In this document: in pieces, positions 25,578 to 33,261 of the stretch
Layout: every line of letters begins with the position of its first letter
Position numbering within the stretch: the first letter of the stretch is position 1
DNA from: Candidatus Paraluminiphilus aquimaris
Lineage (GTDB): Bacteria; Pseudomonadota; Gammaproteobacteria; Pseudomonadales; Halieaceae
DNA: 64,000 bases
Assembly: GCF_026230195.1 (NCBI RefSeq)
Contig: NZ_CP036501.1
Coordinates: 1,116,001 to 1,180,000, forward strand
Direction of reading: 5' to 3'
The notes under the pieces: model-generated
Database searches by the model: none
Told to the model about the DNA's origin: nothing
Seen by the model: the letters and a program-made list of their open reading frames with translations, nothing else
Made by a program: the position numbers and the translations under genes

Positions 25578-26552
25578 ATGTCTACTGTGCCGACAATCGA
25601 CTTATCTAATGTTGACGCTGCCGCGCTAGCTGCCATTGACCAAGCCTGTCTTGACCATGGATTTTTTAAGTTAAAAGGCCACGGTCTTAACGACGCTATT
25701 GATGAGATGTGGCGCGAAGCCAGGCGCTTTTTTGCGCTGCCCAGAGACATTAAGCAATCAGTGATGCGTCAGCCGGATCGCGCCTTTGGCTACTTTGATC
25801 GAGAGCTCACCAAGCAGAGGCGCGATAAAAAAGAGGTGTTCGATTACTCAGCGAAACCCGAGCCAATGTTTGGTTCGGGTGGGTCGAGCTACTGGCCTGA
25901 CGATTCTGAGGGGCAGTTGACCGAACACGGTGCAGAGCGCTTTCAAGAGGTGCTTCTCAACTTTTACAAGAAGCAGCACGTTTTGGCGCACGAGATTATG
26001 CAGTTGGTGTGTCGGGCCATGGGCGCACCTGAGGACGCCTTGGATGACCTTTTTGGTGAGCGCCACACCAGCACGGCGCGTCTTAATAACTACCCCACAG
26101 AAGACCCTGTTCCCGAGGATGAGCGCGACTCCACGATTGAACTCGCCTCTGTAGCACTTGGTGAACACACCGACCCCGGCGCTGTCACGTTGCTGCTTCA
26201 GGATGATGTGGGTGGCTTGCAGACCGAAGCAGACTCTGTTGGCTGGGTAGACATTGAGCCCGAGGAACACACCTTCATCATCAACATCGGGGATATCGTG
26301 CAGGTTTGGTCTAATGGGCGCTACAAAGCCGCGGTTCATAGGGTCACTGCTGTACCCGACGGTGGGTCACGACTATCGATGCCGTTCTTCTACATGCCCA
26401 AGGCCGATGCGCTCATCAAGCCGATCACGTCGGGTGAAGACGCGAAATACAGAGCGTTCACTTGGCGCGAGTTCATTAACAAGCGTATTGCCGATAACTA
26501 CGAAAAGGTGGGCGATGAGGATATGCAGGTGACGGATTATCTGCTGGGATAG
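25578..26552 (+). CDS. 2-oxoglutarate/Fe(II) oxygenase, isopenicillin-N-synthase-like (324 aa)
   Basis: Cytosolic non-haem iron oxygenase. The AAAGGAGA site precedes ATG 25578. The iron triad is visible: His197 and Asp199 in GEHTDPG and His254 in AAVHRV; Arg265 and Ser267 in SRLSMPFF match the 2-oxoglutarate-binding RxS. The N-terminal domain (DQACLDHGFFKLKGHGL) is of the DIOX_N type. Substrate is unknown; members hydroxylate or desaturate small molecules, amino acids and metabolites. It is a single gene diverging from the selenoprotein-like redoxin. Confidence 0.9.
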   Translation: MSTVPTIDLSNVDAAALAAIDQACLDHGFFKLKGHGLNDAIDEMWREARRFFALPRDIKQSVMRQPDRAFGYFDRELTKQRRDKKEVFDYSAKPEPMFGSGGSSYWPDDSEGQLTEHGAERFQEVLLNFYKKQHVLAHEIMQLVCRAMGAPEDALDDLFGERHTSTARLNNYPTEDPVPEDERDSTIELASVALGEHTDPGAVTLLLQDDVGGLQTEADSVGWVDIEPEEHTFIINIGDIVQVWSNGRYKAAVHRVTAVPDGGSRLSMPFFYMPKADALIKPITSGEDAKYRAFTWREFINKRIADNYEKVGDEDMQVTDYLLG

Positions 26553-26892
26553 CAGGACCTTTCACTTGCAGGGTAATCGGTAGGGCTTCTGCTGTCGCGT
26601 GCGCTCACTTGTCCAGCTCATTGCTTAATATTTTTCAGAGTCATTAAGGCTGCTTTTCAGATCTTCGTGTGCTCGTCTCTATCAACCGCTAAAACAAAAA
26701 ACGGCCGCCTCGAGAGCTCCAGCACTGAATCGCGCACCGCTCGAGTTCGTTTCGATCTAAAGGAGGTCGCTCTCGGCCTTCCATGGCCTCCCGGGCTGGC
26801 CAACGTCGTGTTGGCCACCCATGCCGTACTCATCTCTGACTGCCGCTTAAAACAAAAAAAGGGCCACCTAGCGGCGACCCTTTTCTGGTTTT
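26553..26892. other. Gap between oxygenase gene and tmRNA with a hairpin
   Basis: Holds the perfect stem TGGCCAAC (26797-26804) / GTTGGCCA (26810-26817) with a 5-base loop and the tmRNA terminator at 26854-26884. No coding signal seen. Confidence 0.4.
26854..26884 (-). terminator. Terminator of tmRNA gene
   Basis: On the minus strand, GGGTCGCC and GGTGGCCC pair (with G-U pairs) around a short loop, flanked by AAAA before and a long T run after, just downstream of the tmRNA 3' end. Confidence 0.8.
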
Positions 26893-27283
26893 TGGTGGAG
26901 GCGGCGGGAGTTGAACCCGCGTCCGCCAGTACTCTGCCTTTGGCTCTACATGCTTAGTTTCCGTTAATTAATTTAACGGCCAACAGCCCAACGGTCAGGA
27001 CGTAGACCGCGATTCTCGTAAAATTTGACGGTGACTCCCGAGACCTAAGCCACCGCGGTCCAGTTCTGAATGACAGTCACACCCGCGATACTGGCATCTT
27101 AGGTTAGACCGCCAGGGCCGAAGCACCTGGATGGTGTTACAAAGGGCTACTTACGCAGCCAGTTGTGCACCGTAGTTGTCGTCATTGGCAACTATTAAGT
27201 TACAGCTTTGGATTAACGTGATTGGCTGTCATCACGGCATGCACCGCAGGTTTCGTTACCGTCGTCGAATCCGTAACGCCCCC
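26893..27283 (-). ncRNA. ssrA: tmRNA (one-piece ssrA, 391 nt)
   Basis: Transfer-messenger RNA that rescues stalled ribosomes with SmpB. The 5' end GGGGGCG at 27283 pairs with CGCCTCC just before the 3' ACCA (26893-26896), forming the acceptor stem; the T-arm sequence GGTTCAACTCC and the 5' segment TTACGGATTCGACG are conserved. The tag frame at 27151-27189 starts with GCC and encodes ANDDNYGAQLAA followed by TAA. The proteolysis signal ends LAA as in other proteobacteria. The pseudoknot region lies between the tag and the 3' domain. smpB is 5.8 kb away. Confidence 0.96.
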
Positions 27284-27346
27284 GTCTGAAAAGTATACAT
27301 CACGCTCTCTAGAGCCACACTGAAATAGTTCACGTACACTCCGCGC

Positions 27347-28027
27347 ATGAAAAATATCCCACCTATTGTCAGAGCGGCTTTTGCCGACATGGTGCCGCTG
27401 TTTCTGCCCGCCTTACCGTTTGCCCTGCTTTTTGGCGTGATGGTGGTTGAGTCTGGTGTCTCGAAGCTCCTTGGCTGGTCGAGTTCCGTCATTATGTTTG
27501 GTGGCTCGGCCCAAATGACATTGATTACGTTGGTGGGAGAGGGCGCTGCGGTGTCCGCCGCAATCACAACAACGCTCATTGTGACGGCCCGACACATTCT
27601 CTACTCGGTCACGCTCGCTCCACGATTTCAGGTGCAGCCTCGATGGTTTCGTTGGCTCGGTCCCTATGTATTGATCGATCAGGTCTTCGCTTTAACGCAG
27701 GTGCGCGACCTCAGCGATGACGACGACTTTCGTCGTTATTACCTAACGGCGGGTTTTACCTTTTGGGGTATGTGGGTGCTATTTACCGGCTTGGGCATTG
27801 TTCTCGCGCCCATCATTCCAGAAGGAATCGGCATAGAGATTGCCATAACGCTCATGTTCCTCGGCCTTTTGCTAATGGCAATTCGGCGTCGGGCCCAAGT
27901 GGTGACAGCGGTACTTAGCGGAGGTATTGCGCTCGTGTTTGCCCATCTCGACAATCAGCTCGGTCTCATCGTTGCGGTAGTGGCCTCGCTTTGTGTGGCC
28001 AGTGTCACCGAATGGAGGCGTTCATGA
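27347..28027 (+). CDS. azlC: AzlC family branched-chain amino-acid exporter subunit (226 aa)
   Basis: Large subunit of the AzlCD exporter. Hydrophobic helices and the family motifs LPALPFALLFGVMV, FGGSAQMTLITLV and TARHILYSVTLAP are seen. AzlCD proteins move branched-chain amino acids or analogues out of the cell. The stop codon overlaps the azlD start (ATGA at 28024), typical of this pair. The start is 64 bases from the tmRNA 5' end, which is transcribed in the opposite direction. Confidence 0.93.
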   Translation: MKNIPPIVRAAFADMVPLFLPALPFALLFGVMVVESGVSKLLGWSSSVIMFGGSAQMTLITLVGEGAAVSAAITTTLIVTARHILYSVTLAPRFQVQPRWFRWLGPYVLIDQVFALTQVRDLSDDDDFRRYYLTAGFTFWGMWVLFTGLGIVLAPIIPEGIGIEIAITLMFLGLLLMAIRRRAQVVTAVLSGGIALVFAHLDNQLGLIVAVVASLCVASVTEWRRS

Positions 28028-28335
28028 GTCTTTTCTGGGGCATCGTGCTGGCCGGCTTGGGGGCCTATACAATGCGCGCATCGTTTGTGGTGCTACTCTC
28101 AGGCGTCACGTTCCCTGACCGAGTTATTCGCATTCTCGATCACGTTGGGCCTGCAGTAATGGCCGCCTTGGTCGTGACGACACTCACCGGTCCCGGTGGG
28201 CAACTCGAGGCCGGTCCCGTTGAGTTTCTGACGCTTGGTATCATGGCTGGGGTGACCTTGTGGCGAAAGGACTTACTCATCGGCCTTCTTGTGGCCCTTG
28301 CCGTATTCTTTGCGTTAAACGCAGTGGTGGCTTAG
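28024..28335 (+). CDS. azlD: AzlD family exporter subunit (103 aa)
   Basis: Small partner of AzlC with three or four helices; the motif AYTMRASFVVL and the ILDHVGPAVMAALVV segment are typical of AzlD. The start is the ATG at 28024 overlapping the azlC stop; a longer in-frame extension to 27991 lies within azlC. The MOSC gene follows after 22 bases with its own ribosome site. Confidence 0.93.
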   Translation: MSLFWGIVLAGLGAYTMRASFVVLLSGVTFPDRVIRILDHVGPAVMAALVVTTLTGPGGQLEAGPVEFLTLGIMAGVTLWRKDLLIGLLVALAVFFALNAVVA

Positions 28336-28357
28336 CAGTGATTGCCAAGGAGAAAGT

Positions 28358-28864
28358 ATGACAAAGCGACCTAACCCCCTCGACCGTTACGCGCGCGACC
28401 TTGCGCCGGGCGAGCTCACGTGGATCGGTGTTCGACCCAGGCGACGTGAGTCCTTACTTTCAGTAAAGTCTACGCAGGCAGTGGCGACGCTCGGCTTAGA
28501 GGGTGATCACCGAATGGGCAAAACGCCCGGCTCCGGGAGGCAGGTATCCATTATCTCTGAGGAGTTCATTGCGCAGGCGGCGCATTTCTTAGGTCGCGAT
28601 GAGATAGACCCCGGACTGTTGCGTCGTAACTTGGTGGTGAAGGGTGTGAATCTCAATGCCTTGCGACGTCAGCGGTTTCAAATTGGTTCGGCTGTGTTTG
28701 AGGCAACCCAGCTGTGTCACCCCTGTGCGCGCATGGAAGAAAATCTTGGCAAAGGGGGTGTCGCCGCAATGATTGGTCACGGTGGCCTGTGCGCTAAAAT
28801 TATTGAATCCGGCGATATTGCACTGGGCGATGCAATTACGGTGCTACCGCCGTTGGAGGGCTGA
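28358..28864 (+). CDS. MOSC domain protein (168 aa)
   Basis: MOSC domains occur in molybdenum-cofactor sulfurases and in YiiM-like proteins that handle sulfur or N-hydroxylated compounds. Seen here: GLEGDHRMGKTPGSGRQVSII (core strand and loop), NLVVKGVNLNALRRQRFQIG and the conserved Cys in LCHPCARME, the putative sulfur carrier. AAGGAGA precedes ATG 28358. Its stop overlaps the HIT gene's start, so the two are translated together. Confidence 0.88.
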   Translation: MTKRPNPLDRYARDLAPGELTWIGVRPRRRESLLSVKSTQAVATLGLEGDHRMGKTPGSGRQVSIISEEFIAQAAHFLGRDEIDPGLLRRNLVVKGVNLNALRRQRFQIGSAVFEATQLCHPCARMEENLGKGGVAAMIGHGGLCAKIIESGDIALGDAITVLPPLEG

Positions 28865-29286
28865 TGGACGATCCTTACGCGTTTGAGCTCGACCCGCAAT
28901 TGCAGGCCGACACGGTGCTTGTTTCAGATTGGCATCTTTGTCAGGTTCGGTTGATGAATGACAGTCGATACCCCTGGGTAATTTTGATTCCAAAAGTCCC
29001 GGGTGTTGCGGAGATTCACGAGCTGGCGAACGAGCAGCAGCATCTACTGCTTGAGGAGTCTATTCGACTCTCTACAGCGCTCGAGCAATTATTCTCTCCG
29101 CACAAGCTAAATGTGGCCGCGCTGGGGAACGTGGTCCGCCAGCTGCACGTTCATCACATTGTGCGTTTTCAAAATGACGAGACATTCCCGAAGCCTGTTT
29201 GGGGTATTGGTGACGCGATTCCCTACGATACGGATGCACTGCGCGATACCGTAAATGGACTTCAGATCGCCTTGGACATTCTTTAA
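28864..29286 (+). CDS. HIT family hydrolase-like protein (140 aa)
   Basis: Histidine-triad fold protein of the short form. The active-site block reads RQLHVHHIVRF: the second and third His of the triad are present, and the first His position is Gln, as in a known gammaproteobacterial subset. HIT proteins hydrolyse nucleoside phosphate or phosphoramidate bonds. Typical N-terminal blocks are CQVRLMNDSRYPWVILIPK and EIHEL. It starts ATG 28864 overlapping the MOSC stop. Confidence 0.88.
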   Translation: MDDPYAFELDPQLQADTVLVSDWHLCQVRLMNDSRYPWVILIPKVPGVAEIHELANEQQHLLLEESIRLSTALEQLFSPHKLNVAALGNVVRQLHVHHIVRFQNDETFPKPVWGIGDAIPYDTDALRDTVNGLQIALDIL

Positions 29287-29392
29287 GCGAGGTGTTTTTA
29301 GTTCGTTACCGCATCACGGGCGGTCATATTTGCCCTGTTCAGGGTAAGGCATTAACCTCGTTGAGCCCTAGTTTTTTGCAATCTGCAAAAAT

Positions 29393-29545
29393 TTATGCGG
29401 CCAAGACCTCATTTTCTACGAGAAAGATTTGGCGGCAGTTACTCTTTTGTTTAAGACGCTGAACGAAGAATTTCGCATGGCTCAATGAGTTAAAAAAGAC
29501 ACTCTGGCGAGCGGTGTTTTCCAACCAAGAAACACTGTAGATCAT
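29393..29545 (-). CDS. Predicted 50-aa small protein
   Basis: ATG at 29545 is preceded by GAGGG with an 8-base spacer (29546-29558), an ideal ribosome site. The protein starts MIYSVSWLENTARQ and ends FLVENEVLAA; the middle is basic and aromatic (SHAKFFVQRLKQKSNCRQI) with one Cys. No transmembrane segment or signal is clear. The palindromes at 29588-29620 lie in its likely promoter or leader. No family recognised. It is too short for standard gene callers and stands alone between the HIT gene and the EF-hand operon. Confidence 0.55.
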   Translation of the reverse strand: MIYSVSWLENTARQSVFFNSLSHAKFFVQRLKQKSNCRQIFLVENEVLAA

Positions 29546-29673
29546 AGCGGTGGCCCTCTTCTTCTAAGCATTTGTCACTGCGCTTTGCTTTTTTAAAAAA
29601 GGGCCCTTTTTATGGGGCCCAACCCAGAAAAGCCACTGTGACTGAGCGCAATTACGTATCACTCGAGAATGAT

Positions 29674-29722
29674 ATTCGCAAAATGCAATTATTATTGCAA
29701 TATTAAATTCGCAAAATGCGAA
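29674..29722. promoter_or_regulatory. Two ATTCGCAAAATGC repeats upstream of EF-hand/sigma operon
   Basis: The 13-base direct repeats at 29674-29686 and 29707-29719 are 33 bases apart, about three helical turns. The second extends to the inverted repeat TTCGC-AAAAT-GCGAA (29708-29722), and TGCAAT/ATTGCA lies between them. The spacing and symmetry suggest cooperative binding of a dimeric regulator upstream of the ATG at 29818. Confidence 0.5.
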
Positions 29723-29817
29723 AAATTAATCATCCCGGTCCGCGACGGGATTTGATATACCGCTGCGTATCAGTAACGTCATGAATAAACGCGCCAGTGG
29801 GCGTAAAGGAGAATGCT

Positions 29818-30321
29818 ATGAATCGACGTCCTCTACTTATGTTAGCTATGGCTGCTGCGCTGAGTTTTCCCGCTGTGGCAATGGATCATGGTGACGAGTC
29901 GCGCGAACCGCACCGGGCGGTCAAGGCCCTTAAGCAGATGGATGCAAACGGCGACGGTATGATCAGCTTCGATGAGTTTCGCCCGCCTGAGGGACGCGAT
30001 ACGCCCGAGATGCGAATGGATAGCGATGGTGATGGCATCCTCAGTCGCGACGAGGTGAGTGCGGCAGCGACTGCGCGAACCGAAGAAGCGCTCGCCCATT
30101 TCGACCGACTGGACGCGGACGGAAATGGTGTCGTCACGCAAAGCGAGCGCCGCCGCAATGCATTTAATCGGATGGACAGCGATGGTGACGGGCTCATTAC
30201 GAAGCGAGAGCTGAAAGAGGCGCGCGGTGAACGCAGGCGGAAGATGCAAGAGCGCGGCGGTCGCCGCGGACATCATCCCAAGGATGGGCACCGAGGTGCG
30301 CACGCTGATAGGCCGAACTAG
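29818..30321 (+). CDS. Exported EF-hand protein with four Ca-binding loops (167 aa)
   Basis: AAAGGAGA precedes ATG 29818; the frame reads upstream to 29797 without such a site. Signal peptide ends near VAMDHG. Four EF-hand loops are visible: DANGDGMISFDEF, DSDGDGILSRDEV, DADGNGVVTQSER and DSDGDGLITKREL, followed by a basic His-rich tail (RRGHHPKDGHRGAH). It likely binds calcium or other divalent metals in the periplasm. It is the first gene of a cluster with an ECF sigma factor, an anti-sigma-like protein and a CpxP-like protein, so it may be both sensor and target. Confidence 0.9.
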   Translation: MNRRPLLMLAMAAALSFPAVAMDHGDESREPHRAVKALKQMDANGDGMISFDEFRPPEGRDTPEMRMDSDGDGILSRDEVSAAATARTEEALAHFDRLDADGNGVVTQSERRRNAFNRMDSDGDGLITKRELKEARGERRRKMQERGGRRGHHPKDGHRGAHADRPN

Positions 30322-30357
30322 GCTTTTATCGATTTCTGTTTGAGTTAACCGATTACA

Positions 30358-30885
30358 GTGCACAGTGACGAGGCAAAGCTGGTCGATCTTGTTTGCAAGG
30401 GGGATCAGCGTGCCTACACCGAGTTGGTGATGCGCCACCTGTCCTCCATTGAGGTGTACGCCAAGCGCATCGTCAGTGATGAGGCGCTCGCACAAGACAT
30501 TGCTCAAGAGGTGATGACGGTTCTTTGGCAGCGGTCGAGTGATTTTAATCCGGCTAAAGCGCGCCTTACGACCTGGCTGCACCGCATCGCACATAATCGG
30601 TGTGTTGATGTGCTGAGAAAGCGAAAACGCGAGGTTAGTCTAGACTCGGATGAGCCGCAGCGAGAGGCATTAGCGCCCGCGCCGAGTACTCTAGCTCAGC
30701 CGTCGATTGATGCAGGGCTTAGACGATTACCTGAGAGCCAGCGCACGGCACTGGTGCTCACTTATTATCAAAACTTATCGAACCGTGAAGTTGCAGAGAT
30801 TATGAATTCCTCGGTTCGCGCCGTAGAGTCCTTGTTGGTGAGGGCGCGCGGTAATCTAAAAAAGCAGCTGGAGGCACAGCAATGA
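30358..30885 (+). CDS. ECF-type sigma-70 factor (175 aa)
   Basis: RNA polymerase sigma factor with regions 2 and 4 only. Region 2 contains ALAQDIAQEVMTVLWQRSSDFNP and the -10 recognition helix (TWLHRIAHNRCVDVLRKRKRE); region 4 contains RLPESQRTALVLTYYQNLSNREVAEIMNSSVRAVESLLVRARGNL. Start is GTG 30358, without a strong ribosome site. The anti-sigma-like gene overlaps its stop (ATGA). The group is typical of sigma factors associated with metal or envelope stress. Target promoters are unknown. Confidence 0.92.
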   Translation: MHSDEAKLVDLVCKGDQRAYTELVMRHLSSIEVYAKRIVSDEALAQDIAQEVMTVLWQRSSDFNPAKARLTTWLHRIAHNRCVDVLRKRKREVSLDSDEPQREALAPAPSTLAQPSIDAGLRRLPESQRTALVLTYYQNLSNREVAEIMNSSVRAVESLLVRARGNLKKQLEAQQ

Positions 30886-31325
30886 GCCTAGAAGATAAAT
30901 CACACAAACGGGCACGTGATGTTGTGGCCGCCTACGGTGCCGAGCCGAGTGCTTGGCCTGACGAGTATCGCGCCGATGTGCATCATGCGCTGTCAGCACA
31001 TGATGACTTAGCGCAGCAGCTGTCTGAAGCGAGGACGTTGGACGACTATTTGAACCAGTCTTCGATTGTTGCCGCTCTGGATGGAGAGCGCGTAGCTAGG
31101 CAAATCGCGCAGCACGTCTCGCAGCAGTCGACATGGCGCGCACGACTCAGTGTTCGTCTCGAAGCCTTGGCAGAGTCGATGTCATCAAATGCTTGGAAAC
31201 CCGCCTTTGCGGCGAGCATTACACTCAGTGCAGGGGTTGCGTTGGGCTCGGCGGCTTACGTGCCGGTTGAGGACTGGTCGGGAGTTGAGCAATACAGCTT
31301 CACCATGGTGGGCGAGGACTATTGA
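30882..31325 (+). CDS. Probable membrane anti-sigma factor (147 aa)
   Basis: Starts at ATG 30882, overlapping the sigma gene stop. The N-terminal cytosolic part is charged and helical (AYGAEPSAWPDEYRADVHHAL); one transmembrane helix (FAASITLSAGVALGSAAYVP) comes near the C-terminus, leaving only about 20 residues in the periplasm. The arrangement fits an anti-sigma protein that sequesters the ECF factor, but no zinc HxxxCxxC motif is present. The identification rests on context. Confidence 0.75.
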   Translation: MSLEDKSHKRARDVVAAYGAEPSAWPDEYRADVHHALSAHDDLAQQLSEARTLDDYLNQSSIVAALDGERVARQIAQHVSQQSTWRARLSVRLEALAESMSSNAWKPAFAASITLSAGVALGSAAYVPVEDWSGVEQYSFTMVGEDY

Positions 31326-31326
31326 T

Positions 31327-31842
31327 ATGAGTCACAGAGCATTGATTGGTTTGGTTGTTGTATCGGTTGCGCTGAATTTATTACTCGCCGGGGTGATCGG
31401 CGGGCATGTGCTTTCAGGGCAAGGGAGGTCCATCCAGCCTTTGGCATGGGCGCTTAGGGATATACCGCCCGATATTCGTGCGCAGGTCCGACCGATTGTG
31501 CGCGCGCATTCGCGCGAGGTGATGTCAGTGCAGCGCGACGTTCGAAGATCCGAGCGTCGACTGCGTCAGCTTATCGAGTCAGACACGTTAAATCGCGAGG
31601 ATTTACAGCAGGCCTTGACTGACATGCGGGGGTCGGCCGTTCGCTATTACGAGGTTATCCATGCGGTGGGATTGGATGTCCTTTTGTCTCTTGAGGTGGA
31701 TGAGCGTATTAAGGCGGCCCCGTACTTGTTTCGCCCGCCGGGCGCTAAGTCGGCGATGAGAAAGGGCGAAGGACGTCCTAGGCCACCTCGGCGTGATGCC
31801 GCCCCAAAACCCGATGAAACGGCGCCGCAGCCACAAAATTAG
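31327..31842 (+). CDS. CpxP/heavy-metal-resistance-like periplasmic protein (171 aa)
   Basis: ATG at 31327 lies one base after the preceding stop. An N-terminal membrane anchor or signal (LIGLVVVSVALNLLLAGVIGGHV) precedes a basic helical hairpin (VQRDVRRSERRLRQLIESDTLNREDLQQALTDMR), the pattern of periplasmic metal-sensor/CpxP-type proteins that restrain envelope-stress systems. The C-terminus is Pro/Arg-rich (RPRPPRRDAAPKP). As last gene of the sigma operon it may sense metals or misfolding and feed back on the anti-sigma. Confidence 0.78.
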   Translation: MSHRALIGLVVVSVALNLLLAGVIGGHVLSGQGRSIQPLAWALRDIPPDIRAQVRPIVRAHSREVMSVQRDVRRSERRLRQLIESDTLNREDLQQALTDMRGSAVRYYEVIHAVGLDVLLSLEVDERIKAAPYLFRPPGAKSAMRKGEGRPRPPRRDAAPKPDETAPQPQN

Positions 31843-31944
31843 TCCTCTTATCGCAACCGCAATTATTCCCGGGTGAATAAATTAGGGTGAGGAAACCTGC
31901 GGGTTGGCCTACTATAGCCGCGCCTAAGAGGAGGGTAGCGGTAC

Positions 31945-32700
31945 ATGGAGTTTGTTTTCGATTTATTGTCGCCACTTCAGCTTGCTGCTGTGGGCGTCAC
32001 GGCGTTCGCCGCTGCGCTCCTCAGAGCGTTTACGGGTTTTGGCTTTGCCATGATCGCAGTGCCCGTCTTCTCTTTACTCCTTTTACCCAATGAAGCGGTG
32101 GTGCTTGCCGCTGCGTTGACGGTCGTTGTGAGTTCAACGAGCTACAAAGAGTGGTGGGGTAAGTTTCCAGTGGATCAGTTCCTGCCAATGATCGCGGGTT
32201 CGTTGGCGGGCACGGCTGTGGGAGTTTATCTCTTAAGCGGTATGTCTCGCTCAGAGTTTCAACTTTGGATTGGTCTGTGCGTTATTGCTGCGACGCTGGC
32301 TACGGCCCTTGTTAAACCATCGACAAAGCAGAGGGTCCCTAAGCCTCTCACAGCCGGTACGGGTGTAGCATCGGGTTTGATGAACGGTGCTTTTGCGATT
32401 CCCGGACCACCGGTGGTGGTCTATGCCATGGCCGTTATTGCCGAGCCCGCTGCGGCTCGCGCCTTTCTTATGGCGTTTTTCTTCGCCTCCAATGTGCTCG
32501 CGGTCATGATGTTCAGTGTCGCGGGAATGGTCACGGCGACGCCGCTGGTGCTGTTGCTCTTAGCATTTCCGCTGAGCTTCTTAGGTGATTTGTTAGGGCA
32601 TTACGCTTTTCGCCGATTTGGCGGCGCGTCTTATCGCCCAGTTGCGCTTTTGGTGGCCCTAGCCCTGGGTGGTTGGAATACCTACGCGGGCTTGCAGTAG
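31945..32700 (+). CDS. TauE/SafE family sulfite/anion exporter-like permease (251 aa)
   Basis: Seven or eight transmembrane helices with the family repeats LLRAFTGFGFAMIAVPVFSLLLLP and ASGLMNGAFAIPGPPVVVYAMA. TauE/SafE proteins export sulfite, sulfoacetate or related organosulfur anions; substrate here unknown. GAGGAGGG lies upstream of ATG 31945. Ends two bases before the convergent smpB stop. Confidence 0.9.
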   Translation: MEFVFDLLSPLQLAAVGVTAFAAALLRAFTGFGFAMIAVPVFSLLLLPNEAVVLAAALTVVVSSTSYKEWWGKFPVDQFLPMIAGSLAGTAVGVYLLSGMSRSEFQLWIGLCVIAATLATALVKPSTKQRVPKPLTAGTGVASGLMNGAFAIPGPPVVVYAMAVIAEPAAARAFLMAFFFASNVLAVMMFSVAGMVTATPLVLLLLAFPLSFLGDLLGHYAFRRFGGASYRPVALLVALALGGWNTYAGLQ

Positions 32701-32702
32701 CC

Positions 32703-33188
32703 TTACTGCTTCACGTTTTCCCGAACAATCCGGGCTTTATCGCGCTGCCAATCGCGCTGCCTTTCTGTGTCGCGCTTGTCATGCTGCTTCTTACCTTGAG
32801 CTATGGCGATCTTGGCTTTCACGAGGTGGCCTTTCCAGTAAAGCGCGGTACAGACACAGGTTTGGCCCTGTTGAGTGATCGCCTGATTGAGCTTGGCGAG
32901 CTCTTTTTTGTGCAAGAGTAGTTTTCGTGAACGAGCTTTTTCTACCACGTAGTGCGTGGATACCGTATCGAGGGGACTTAACTGCGCGCCGAGCAAAAAG
33001 GCCTCGCCTTTGGTCATAACAACAAAGGAATCAGTGAGCTGAACGCGACCGGCTCGAAGCGCCTTGACCTCCCACCCCATAAGGGCGACACCCGCTTCAA
33101 ATGTGTCGAGCAGGTGGTATTCAAACCGAGCACGTTTGTTCTGCGCTATGGTGTTGTCTGCTGGTTTTTTTGTTTTGCCTTTACCCAT
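32703..33188 (-). CDS. smpB: SsrA-binding protein SmpB (161 aa)
   Basis: Binds tmRNA and delivers it to stalled ribosomes. Canonical blocks: IAQNKRARFEYHLLDTFEAGVALMGWEVKALRAGRVQLTDSFV and CTALYWKGHLVKAKIAIAQGKKQHDKRDTERQRDW, ending in the basic tail that enters the mRNA channel. Length is normal. Its partner ssrA is within the window at 26893-27283. Gene order smpB, ratA, rnfH, bamE, fur is conserved in this class. Confidence 0.98.
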   Translation of the reverse strand: MGKGKTKKPADNTIAQNKRARFEYHLLDTFEAGVALMGWEVKALRAGRVQLTDSFVVMTKGEAFLLGAQLSPLDTVSTHYVVEKARSRKLLLHKKELAKLNQAITQQGQTCVCTALYWKGHLVKAKIAIAQGKKQHDKRDTERQRDWQRDKARIVRENVKQ

Positions 33189-33261
33189 CGCCGCATTATA
33201 CGCATGGCGGACTGCACTGTCTGATGTTTATAGTATCGGTATTGTTTAGTGGAAGATTGAA

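Larger units (their letters stand above)
29287..29817. other. 531-base gap with a small ORF, nested palindromes and AT-rich repeats
   Basis: Contains the 50-codon minus-strand ORF at 29393-29545, a cluster of palindromes at 29588-29620 (AAAAAGGGCCCTTTTT and GGGCCC repeated), and two ATTCGCAAAATGC repeats at 29674-29719 before the EF-hand gene. The plus strand over 29366-29484 is also open for about 40 codons but has no start or ribosome site. Confidence 0.5.

Noticed and set aside
26667-26957. Plus-strand ORF across the tmRNA 3' end
   Set aside because: Overlaps the tmRNA acceptor and its terminator on the other strand; no ribosome site.
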